From the NCBI GenBank assembly GCA_023433985.1, contig JAEYTN010000598.1:1-9959 (forward strand): 9,959 nt of DNA, in the 5' to 3' direction. Below are positions 1 through 7,845 of this stretch, in pieces. Position numbers and translations under genes: made by a program. The stretch is from Pseudomonadota bacterium. GTDB taxonomy: Bacteria; Pseudomonadota; Alphaproteobacteria; Rhizobiales; Devosiaceae. Below the pieces are notes generated by a model. That model was not told where the DNA came from, ran no database searches, and worked only from the letters and a program-made list of their open reading frames with translations. Position 1 is the stretch's first letter. Each line of letters opens with the position of its first letter.

Positions 1-1018
1 AACTGCTGCGGCTGATGGGGCGGGACATCGCCGACGCGCTCGAACGGGCGGGGGGATCGTCGCTGCTGCTCGAGCGACGCGTCGAGCGCGTGACGCACCG
101 GCGCGATGGACGCTTCGTGGTCAAGACGGCCGGTGCAGGCGGGCGACAGGTGCTCGGGGCCCGGCAACTGGTGCTGGGGACCGGAGCGCGGCCAGTGCTG
201 CAGGACGAGCCGCGCGCGGCCGTGCTGGGTCGATGCCGTGCCGGAGTGCCGGCGCTCCATTCGGATGAGTTCCTGACGCGCGAAGGATTCGGACGCGCCG
301 TTTCGGCCCTCGCGCAACGGCCGGGCGGGAAGGTGCTGATCGTCGGCGGCGGGGACAGCGCGTTCTCGGCGGCATGGCTGCTGCTGCGGGGGCCGCTGCC
401 GCTGGCCGACGGGGCGATCGTGATGGCGCATCGGCGGACGCCGAGGGTGACGTTCGAAAGCGCCGCCAAGGCGCACGCCGCAGGCTACGAGGCGTTCGGG
501 CCGGAGGACATCTGTCCGCAGTCGGGGATCGTGTTCAGGATCGGCGGGCTGCGCTTCGACCAGGCCGAACTGTTCCTGCGCATCCGGTCGGGGGCGGAAC
601 GCCGGGTGCGGCTGGTGCCGGTCGGCGAGGGGCGGCCGGTGGTCGAGGCGGACATCGACTGGGACAGCGTGGCGGTTGCCGTTTTCGCCACCGGCTACGC
701 GCCATCGCTGCCGGCGCTGACGGATGAGGCCGGGCGGCCGCTCGGGCTCATGGGAACGCGGACAGGCAAGTATGTCGATGGCGCGTCGCGCCTGCTGCTG
801 GCGGGGGGCGAGGTGCTGCCGAATGCCTACGCGATCGGCATGTGCTCAGGATTCCTTCCCATGGAGGGCGGCTTCGGCGGCGAGCCGAGCTTTGACGGGC
901 TCGCGAACAGCATCATGCTTTGTCATGGCGCGGTGGGCGCGGCGATCGTGGAGGGGTTGCTGGCGGGGCGGCGGGGGCAACCATCCGCGCGCGTTCCGGA
1001 ACAAGCCGGGTGGCCGGC

Positions 1019-1022
<4 letters not shown>
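1..1022 (+). CDS. FAD/NAD(P)-dependent oxidoreductase (flavin monooxygenase-like), 5' truncated
   Basis: The frame is open to the left edge (codons before the ATG at 15 read Leu-Leu-Arg-Leu), and the N-terminal FAD-binding GxGxxG motif expected for this fold is absent, so the gene very likely starts upstream of the window. Counting from the ATG at 15, the visible part has a strand-rich stretch ending in LVLGTGARP (about 52-60), a second Rossmann motif VLIVGGGDSAFSAA (about 107-120) typical of NAD(P)H binding in two-dinucleotide-fold flavoproteins, and FATGY followed by a C-terminal FAD-contacting segment (LLLAGGEVLPNAYAIG). FATGY is common in N-hydroxylating and class B flavin monooxygenases and in related NAD(P)-binding oxidoreductases. 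The stop overlaps the next start as ATGA, indicating translational coupling to the Baeyer-Villiger-type gene. The substrate is unknown: it could be an amine N-hydroxylase-like enzyme or a reductase. The family call is firm, the reaction is not. Confidence 0.85.
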
Positions 1023-2826
<1,804 letters not shown>

Positions 2827-2827
<1 letters not shown>

Positions 2828-4386
2828 TGCAGGTGCTGTCGTTCAAGCCCGGGCATGACGGACAGGTGGCGTTCATCCGCGATGGCCGGCTCGAGTTCTC
2901 CATCGAGGCGGAGAAGGACAATGGCGCCCGCTATGCGCCCATTTCGCCTTCGACGCTGCTGAGCTCGTTTCCGCGGCTCGGGGGGCCGCCGGATGTGGTG
3001 GCGCTCTCGGGCTGGATGGCAGACTTCCATCGCGACAGCCGGGACGTCGGGGCCGGGTATTTCGGCCATGCGGAGGACGGGATCCGCACCGGCGAGATCG
3101 ACTGGTTCGGGACGCGGGCGCGCTACTTTTCGTCCTCGCACGAGCGGTCGCACCTGATGTGCGCCTACGGGCTGTCGCCGTTCCCACAAGGACAGCCCTG
3201 CTACGCGCTGGTGTGGGAAAGCGAGTTCGGCAGCTTCTACTTCATCGACGAGCAGGTGCGGGCGCACAAGCTCACGGACGTGCTCGCCGGGCCTGGGCTG
3301 CGCTACAGCATGCTGTACGCGCTGGGCGACCCGAGTTTTCGGGGCCGTTTCCGGATGGAGGATGCGGGCAAGCTGATGGCGCTCGCCGGCTACGGGCAGC
3401 GGGGCACGCCGAGCGCCGACGAGCAGCAGGCGATCGAGCGGTTGCTGGGCGACGAGATCACCATGCGACGCTATCGCAAGGAGGACTTCGCCGACCTGCC
3501 CTATCACGATATCGGGCTGCGCGACCCTCGCTTCACCGACCTCGCGCGCCGGTTCTCGGATGCGCTGTTCGCGCGCTTCCTCGCGGCGGTGGACGCGCTG
3601 CGGCTCGATCCGGGGCTGCCGCTGCTGATTGCCGGCGGCTGCGGGCTCAACTGCGAGTGGAACTCGGCCTGGCGGGAATCCGGACGTTTCAGCGACGTGT
3701 TCGTGCCGCCCTGCTGCAACGATTCCGGAGCCGCCATCGGCACGGCGATCGATGCGCAGCGGCACTACACCGGCAACGCCAAGCTCGACTGGTCGGTCTA
3801 TGCCGGCGAGGAGTTCAGCATCGACCTGGACGAGGTGCCGGGCTTTACGCCCGAGGCGCTGAGCCTGCCGCATGTGGCGGGACGGCTGGTGGCCGGCGAG
3901 ATCCTGGGTTGGGCCCAGGGCCGCTACGAGATCGGGCCGCGGGCCCTGGGCAACCGGTCGCTGCTGGCCGCACCGTTCCACGCCGAAACACGGGACCGGC
4001 TCAACCGGATAAAGGAGCGCGAGGGGTTCCGGCCGATCGCGCCGATCTGCCTCGCGGAGGACGTCGAGCGGCATTTCGGCGGCCACGGGGCGAGCCCGTA
4101 CATGCTGCATTTCCACCGGGTAACGGACGAGCGGCTCAAGGCCATCACCCATGTCGACGGATCGGCGCGCGTGCAGACGGTGTCGCGGGCGCAGAACGGT
4201 CCGATGCATGCGCTGCTCGAGGCCTTCCGCGCCGAAACGGGCGTGGGGGTGCTCTGCAATACCTCGCTCAACTTCAAGGGCGCCGGTTTCATCAACCGGC
4301 TGAGCGACCTCGCCGCCTATGCGGAGGCCACCGGGCTCGACGGCTTCGTGGCCGGCGACCGGCTCTATCTGAGACGGCGGGACTGA
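2827..4386 (+). CDS. O-carbamoyltransferase, NodU/CmcH family
   Basis: This 519-residue enzyme should transfer the carbamoyl group of carbamoyl phosphate to a hydroxyl of a small molecule, via carbamoyl-adenylate made in a YrdC-like domain. The Kae1-like N-terminal part begins VLSFKPGHDG (3-12) and carries an HxxxH metal pair (H105, H109), AGGCGLNCEWN (about 269-279) and NDSGAAIG with D299. The C-terminal part has the diagnostic GPRALGNRS (370-378), EGFRPIAP and TSLNFKG (479-485). The FKPGHDG opening and the HERSH and VWESEFGS segments recall the hydroxymethylcephem carbamoyltransferase (CmcH) branch more than NodU, judged from memory. The position where NodU/TobZ-type proteins carry a metal-binding Asp in a DG motif reads Glu-Ser here (E131). 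The start is the ATG sharing its A with the upstream TGA; GAGGG at 2815-2819 is well placed 7 nt away. It is slightly shorter than many family members. It is the best indicator that the cluster makes an O-carbamoylated product. Confidence 0.92.
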
Positions 4387-4406
4387 TGCTCGCAACAGAC
4401 CAACCA

Positions 4407-4411
4407 GGGAG
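4407..4411 (+). promoter_or_regulatory. Ribosome binding site deciding the methyltransferase start
   Basis: GGGAG within AGGGAGACAGGA is the strongest Shine-Dalgarno-like match in the left operon and is spaced 7 nt from the ATG at 4419. It lies downstream of the alternative ATG at 4386, which favours the later start. Confidence 0.6.
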
Positions 4412-4418
4412 ACAGGAA

Positions 4419-5174
4419 ATGACCAAGCCAGCAATCTTCGACGCCATCGCCTTCCAGTATGACGAGAACCGCGGCGGCGAGGAGCGTGGGCAGCGCTTCG
4501 CCGCGAGCTTTGCGCCGTTGCTCAAGCGCGACGAGCGGGTGCTGGAAGTCGGGGTCGGAACAGGCGTGGTCGCCTCGGCACTCGAGGCCCAGGGGTTCAA
4601 CGTCATCGGCGTGGACGTGTCGCGCGAGATGCTGAAGCGGGCGATCAGCCGCGTGCGGCAGGTGGTCTGGGCGGATATGAACACCCTGCCCTTCGTGGAG
4701 AACTCGTTCGGCAGCGTCTATGCGGTATGGGCGCTGCACCTGGCGCAGAACATTCCCGAGATGCTGCACGAGATCCGGCGCATCCTGATCGAAGGGGGCG
4801 CCTTCCTCAACTGCTCGGCGGCGAACCGCAACCTGGTGCCGATCAACGACCGGGCCGAGGAGATCATGCTGGGGGTGCACGCCGCGCTCTCGGGCGAGGA
4901 GCTGACGGTGGATTCGCCGCGGCAGCTCGAAGGCTATGCCGAGGCGGCGGGCTTTGCGTTCGAGCGCGTGGTGGACATCTCGCACGATTACGAGACGACG
5001 CCTTCCAAGATCGCGCTGCATCTCGAACGGCGCGGCATGTCGGTGCTGCAGCGCGCCACGCCCGAGCAGGTGCGCGACATCATCGAGCCGGCATTGGCCG
5101 AGCTGAAATCGCTGCCCGAGCAGGTGCTGCGACGCCGGCGCATGCACCAGATCGCCGTGTTGCGGGCGGTGTAG
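4419..5174 (+). CDS. Class I SAM-dependent methyltransferase
   Basis: A 251-residue protein with the Rossmann-like methyltransferase core. Motif I is VLEVGVGTG (41-49), binding SAM. An acidic residue ends the second strand in GVDVS (D66), which contacts the ribose. ADMNTLPF (85-92) is the motif contacting the adenine side, followed by a motif resembling WALHLAQN and the post-motif helix MLHEIRRILIEGGAFL. These are typical of the Methyltransf_11/25 families, which methylate O, N or C in small molecules. An in-frame ATG at 4386 overlaps the upstream stop as TGATG and would add 11 residues. I prefer 4419 because GGGAG at 4407-4411 lies 7 nt before it and the protein then begins right before the conserved FDAIAFQYDENR segment. 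The gene sits between the carbamoyltransferase and the phosphatase, so it probably acts on the same product. The acceptor is unknown. Confidence 0.92.
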   Translation: MTKPAIFDAIAFQYDENRGGEERGQRFAASFAPLLKRDERVLEVGVGTGVVASALEAQGFNVIGVDVSREMLKRAISRVRQVVWADMNTLPFVENSFGSVYAVWALHLAQNIPEMLHEIRRILIEGGAFLNCSAANRNLVPINDRAEEIMLGVHAALSGEELTVDSPRQLEGYAEAAGFAFERVVDISHDYETTPSKIALHLERRGMSVLQRATPEQVRDIIEPALAELKSLPEQVLRRRRMHQIAVLRAV

Positions 5175-5176
5175 CG

Positions 5177-5962
5177 ATGCAGGTGTGGCAGCCGGCCCCG
5201 GTGCGGCTCGAAGGGGTGGACAATTTCCGTGACATCGGGGGCTACCCGGCCGGCGGGCGGATGATGCGGCGCGGACTGGTCTTTCGCTCGGGCGACCTGG
5301 CGCGGGCCACGGATGCGGACCTCGCGGCGCTCCACGGCCTGGGGATCGGCGCGATCATCGACCTGCGGCGGCCGGTGGAACGGGAGCGGGCGCCATCGCG
5401 ACTATGGCCGGGGTTCGACGCGAGGGTGGTGTCCAGCGACGTGGTGGACGAGTTCCAGGACTGGGCGGTGGCACTGAGGGCCGTGGCCACCGTGGATGCC
5501 GCCTGGTTCGAGCGGCACAACACCGAAACCTACGCGACGCTGGCCTTTTCGCCGCGCAATGTCTGGCTGTTCGGGGAGTGCCTGCGGCTCCTCGCCACCA
5601 CCGAGCGCCCGGTGCTGATGCACTGCGCGGCGGGCAAGGACCGGACCGGCCTGCTCACCGCCATGCTGCAGCGCATCGCCGGGGTGAAGATGGACGACAT
5701 CGTCGCCGAGTACCTGCAGACCAACGCCGCGGTGCTCACCGAGGTGCGGATGGCGCGGCTCGGCACGTGGCTCGAAACGCAGACCGGGCACCGGCTGGAT
5801 GCGCCGGCGCTGACGGCGGCGCTGGCGGTGCGGCCGGCATACCTCGCCTCGTGCTTTGCGGAAATCGACAAGGCGCATGGCTCTTTCGAGGGGTATGTCC
5901 GCGATGTGCTGGAAGTGCCGGACGCCTTTCTGGACCAAATCAAGATCCGTCTACTCGAATAA
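5177..5962 (+). CDS. Protein-tyrosine/dual-specificity-type phosphatase (Y_phosphatase3 family)
   Basis: A 261-residue cysteine phosphatase. The N-terminus has VDNFRDIGGY (14-23), the signature opening of bacterial Y_phosphatase3 enzymes, then FRSGDLA and the IIDLRRPVE segment. The catalytic P-loop is HCAAGKDRTG (149-158), with nucleophile C150 and phosphate-binding R156. The AGKDRTG version of CX5R is, as recalled, the one in Listeria LipA and mycobacterial MptpB, which hydrolyse phosphoinositides as well as phosphotyrosine, so a non-protein substrate is possible. A general-acid Asp is expected upstream; D88 or D96 are candidates. No signal peptide is evident, so it is probably cytoplasmic. 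The ATG lies 2 nt after the methyltransferase stop, with a GGGCGGTG stretch at 5164-5171. It is the last gene of the left operon and is followed by the AT-rich gap. Its role could be removal of a protecting phosphate from an intermediate, or signalling. Confidence 0.9.
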   Translation: MQVWQPAPVRLEGVDNFRDIGGYPAGGRMMRRGLVFRSGDLARATDADLAALHGLGIGAIIDLRRPVERERAPSRLWPGFDARVVSSDVVDEFQDWAVALRAVATVDAAWFERHNTETYATLAFSPRNVWLFGECLRLLATTERPVLMHCAAGKDRTGLLTAMLQRIAGVKMDDIVAEYLQTNAAVLTEVRMARLGTWLETQTGHRLDAPALTAALAVRPAYLASCFAEIDKAHGSFEGYVRDVLEVPDAFLDQIKIRLLE

Positions 5963-5972
5963 GGTTGAGCAC

Positions 5973-6001
5973 ATATCGGCTACGTAGGTGATTTCCGATA
6001 T
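5973..6001. repeat. 7-bp inverted repeat after the phosphatase gene
   Basis: ATATCGG (5973-5979) and CCGATAT (5995-6001) are exact reverse complements around a 15-nt spacer, starting 11 nt after the stop. No T-run follows, so a Rho-independent terminator is unlikely. A regulator-binding dyad is an alternative. A match of this length in AT-rich DNA could also be chance. Confidence 0.4.
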
Positions 6002-6055
6002 CAGACTAGCAGTAACATTACGAACTCCGAGCCGGCTTGAATTGGTTTGTGACAG

Positions 6056-6083
6056 TTGCAATACTTTTCATGCGCCTGATACT
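6056..6083 (+). promoter_or_regulatory. Candidate sigma-70-type promoter for the second operon
   Basis: TTGCAA (6056-6061) and GATACT (6078-6083) are separated by 16 bp, each matching 4 of 6 consensus positions. An alternative -35, TTGAAT (6037-6042), pairs with ATACTT (6061-6066) at 18 bp. Either would leave a leader of roughly 75-95 nt before the glycosyltransferase. Weak matches in an AT-rich region; no way to choose from sequence alone. Confidence 0.3.
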
Positions 6084-6107
6084 AAAAGTACAAATTACGC
6101 AGGCGCA
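6062..6107. repeat. Two interleaved inverted repeats (pseudoknot-like or overlapping operators)
   Basis: TACTTTT (6062-6068) is the exact reverse complement of AAAAGTA (6084-6090), and TGCGCCTG (6071-6078) is the exact reverse complement of CAGGCGCA (6100-6107). The order is A, B, A', B', so the pairs cross. In RNA this gives an H-type pseudoknot topology with connecting loops of 2, 5 and 9 nt. In DNA it could be two overlapping operators across the candidate -10 box. Confidence 0.5.
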
Positions 6108-6119
6108 CGACACAACTGA

Positions 6120-6136
6120 GCTGCAGGTACTGTAGC
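6120..6136 (+). promoter_or_regulatory. Leader hairpin upstream of the glycosyltransferase
   Basis: GCTGCAG (6120-6126) and CTGTAGC (6130-6136) form a 7-bp stem, with one G-U pair in RNA, closed by a GTA triloop. It ends 28 nt before the ATG at 6165. A T4 run at 6143-6146 begins 7 nt past the stem, too far and short for a typical terminator. It could influence leader folding or translation. Confidence 0.4.
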
Positions 6137-6164
6137 CCACGATTTTACATCGACTGGGGTGAAG

Positions 6165-7085
6165 ATGAGTATTGGCGTCAGCATGGTAGTAAAGAACGAG
6201 GCGCACCGGGTCGGCGCCTGTTTCAGCGAAATCGCCGCAGAGGTGGATTCGGTCGTGGTGGTGGACACGGGCTCTACCGACGACACGGTGGGGATGCTGC
6301 AACGGGAGTTCGGCATCTCGGCGATAAAGGCCGATCCCTATGCGACCGACCCCGACGTGATCACCCACGCGCGCAACCTCAGCCTCGAGCACAATGATTG
6401 CGACTGGGTGCTGGTGCTGGATGCCGACGAGACGGTGACCGCCAGCGATGTGGCGCGGCTCAAGGAGATTACGGCGGAAAGCCGCGACGATGCGTACTTC
6501 CTCACCTGGCGGAACGCGCGGGGCGGTGGGCACTTCGACGACTACAAGCTGGCGCTCTTCCGCAACGGGCTCGGCATCCGCTTCGACGGGCTGGTGCACT
6601 GCAACCCGCAACCCTCGCTGCGGCGGCTGGGGCTTGAGGCGAAGCTGCTGCCCGAAATTGCCATCGCGCATTCGCTCGAGGAGCGCAGCCCCTTCCGCAC
6701 CAAGCGCAAGGACCGGCTGGCGCGCTATGCCGCCGACGATCCGCAATGGTGGCGATACCAGTGGTTCCTCGGCTACACCTACTTCAAGGAAAACGACTTC
6801 GAAAATGCCGTGCCGCTGCTACGCGACACCTGCAACTCGCTGTCCGCGGATTTTCCGGTCGAGTGCCTCAACGCGCACATCGTGCTCACCGACCTCAATG
6901 CCCGAAAGGGCATCCACGACAAGTGCTTCCGCATCATGCGGCAGGCGGCGTCCTTCTACGAGCAGGTGAAGGACGATTTCGAGGTGAAGGCGAACCGGCA
7001 GATGGGCGCCTGGATCGCCGAGGCCGTCGACCTGATCAACCAGAACAAGCTCGAAGCGGTGCGCAGCTATGAATTCGCCTACTGA
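6165..7085 (+). CDS. Glycosyltransferase family 2 (GT-A) with helical C-terminal half
   Basis: A 306-residue glycosyltransferase expected to move a sugar from a nucleotide-sugar donor. The N-terminal GT-A part reads SMVVKNEAHRV (6-16), VVVVDTGSTDDT (30-41) for nucleotide binding, ARNLSLEHNDCDWVLVLDADE with the metal-binding DAD at D86-D88, and about 100 more residues of the catalytic fold. The C-terminal part (from about 185) is predicted helical, with a TPR-like run WFLGYTYFKENDFENAVPLLRD. GT-A plus helical repeat organisation is seen in SunS-type and other TPR-linked GT2 enzymes. No membrane segment is visible, so it is probably soluble. Start: the ATG at 6165 has GGGG at 6156-6159; a GTG at 6159 would add two residues but lacks its own ribosome binding site. 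The 3' end overlaps the MIOX-like gene by 17 bp. The acceptor may be the cluster's small molecule, a glycan or a protein. Confidence 0.9.
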   Translation: MSIGVSMVVKNEAHRVGACFSEIAAEVDSVVVVDTGSTDDTVGMLQREFGISAIKADPYATDPDVITHARNLSLEHNDCDWVLVLDADETVTASDVARLKEITAESRDDAYFLTWRNARGGGHFDDYKLALFRNGLGIRFDGLVHCNPQPSLRRLGLEAKLLPEIAIAHSLEERSPFRTKRKDRLARYAADDPQWWRYQWFLGYTYFKENDFENAVPLLRDTCNSLSADFPVECLNAHIVLTDLNARKGIHDKCFRIMRQAASFYEQVKDDFEVKANRQMGAWIAEAVDLINQNKLEAVRSYEFAY

Positions 7086-7845
7086 CAACGCCCCTCCGGG
7101 CAAGGTGCTCACCAAGAACGTGTTCGGCGCCACCGACCCGCTGTTCCGCAAGGAGCCGGGCGAGTACATGACCGGCGAGGAGCAGGCCTATTGGCGCGAG
7201 CGCTACGAGGCGCAGGCCAAGGAGCTCTATGCCGGGCACTTCCGGCAGACGCCGGAGATTGCGCTGGAGCTGCGCGCCAAGTACGCGGCGCCGTCGTTCG
7301 GCAAGGTGAAGGTGTTCGACCTGCTGCACCGGCTGGCCGAGTGCATCGACCCCACCGATACCGAGCTCTACTGCGTCGACCAGCTCGTGCACACGCTGCA
7401 GGTGGCCGAGGGCATGGAGCTCGACGGCATCGAGGACGAGGGGCTGCTGCTGGCAGCGGTGCTGCACGACCTGGGCAAGGTGACGGAACTGCTGGGCGAA
7501 AAGCCCGAGTACATCAACGGGCCGAACGAGCCGATCGGCGAGAACCTGCCCGGCTGCGGGCTCGACAACATCGTGACCACCTGGAACCACGACGAGTTCG
7601 CCTACCAGAAGCTCAAGGACCATGTGCCCGACTACGTCGCCTGGCTGATCCGCTTCCATTCGCTGCGCTTCGATATGTCGCGCGCCTTCATGGACGAGCG
7701 CGACCGCGACTACTACGAGCGCTACCTCGGAGTGTTCCGGAAGTACGACCTGGGCACCAAGTCCATCTACAAGCTGCCCAAGAAGCGGCTCGCGGACTAC
7801 CAGGGGCTCATCGAGAAGTACCTGCCCGAGCCGATCGAGATCTAG
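7069..7845 (+). CDS. myo-Inositol oxygenase-like HD-domain di-iron oxygenase
   Basis: A 258-residue protein of the MIOX family. MIOX uses a mixed-valent di-iron centre and O2 to cleave myo-inositol to D-glucuronate. All six iron ligands known from mammalian MIOX have a counterpart: H108 (QLVHTLQVAEG), H133 and D134 (LHDLGK), H174 (TWNHDE), H197 (IRFHS) and D227 (KYDLGTK). The lysine after HDLG (K137), the serine after FH (S198), K231 and an N-terminal FR (R27) match residues that contact inositol. CGLDN before the third His and DYQGLIEKYLP at the C-terminus are also MIOX-like. The protein is shorter than the roughly 285-residue animal enzyme, mainly through a loop about 30 residues shorter before CGLDN (H133-H174 spacing 41 against about 71), so the substrate may differ. 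Its start lies inside the glycosyltransferase gene and its stop abuts the amidotransferase start. Confidence 0.88.
   Translation: MNSPTDNAPPGKVLTKNVFGATDPLFRKEPGEYMTGEEQAYWRERYEAQAKELYAGHFRQTPEIALELRAKYAAPSFGKVKVFDLLHRLAECIDPTDTELYCVDQLVHTLQVAEGMELDGIEDEGLLLAAVLHDLGKVTELLGEKPEYINGPNEPIGENLPGCGLDNIVTTWNHDEFAYQKLKDHVPDYVAWLIRFHSLRFDMSRAFMDERDRDYYERYLGVFRKYDLGTKSIYKLPKKRLADYQGLIEKYLPEPIEI

Larger units (their letters stand above)
5963..6164 (+). promoter_or_regulatory. AT-rich intergenic region, probable promoter and leader of the second operon
   Basis: About 200 bp without a convincing gene and visibly AT-richer than the GC-rich coding DNA on both sides. It separates two same-strand gene blocks. 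It contains four inverted-repeat pairs (5973-6001, 6062-6090, 6071-6107, 6120-6136) and weak sigma-70-like boxes. No U-tract-containing terminator follows the phosphatase gene. A 21-codon ATG frame at 6070-6135 has no ribosome binding site. Confidence 0.6.

Noticed and set aside
5973..6001. Rho-independent terminator after the phosphatase gene
   Set aside because: The stem is AT-rich with a 15-nt loop and has no downstream T-run, so I list it only as an inverted repeat.
6070..6135. A 21-codon ATG reading frame in the AT-rich intergenic region
   Set aside because: It has no ribosome binding site, overlaps the inverted repeats, and its peptide resembles nothing recognisable. Chance is the simpler explanation, though a leader peptide cannot be excluded.
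6018..6746. A 242-codon minus-strand frame spanning the intergenic region and the glycosyltransferase
   Set aside because: It mostly shadows the glycosyltransferase coding strand and has no recognisable domain or plausible start signal.
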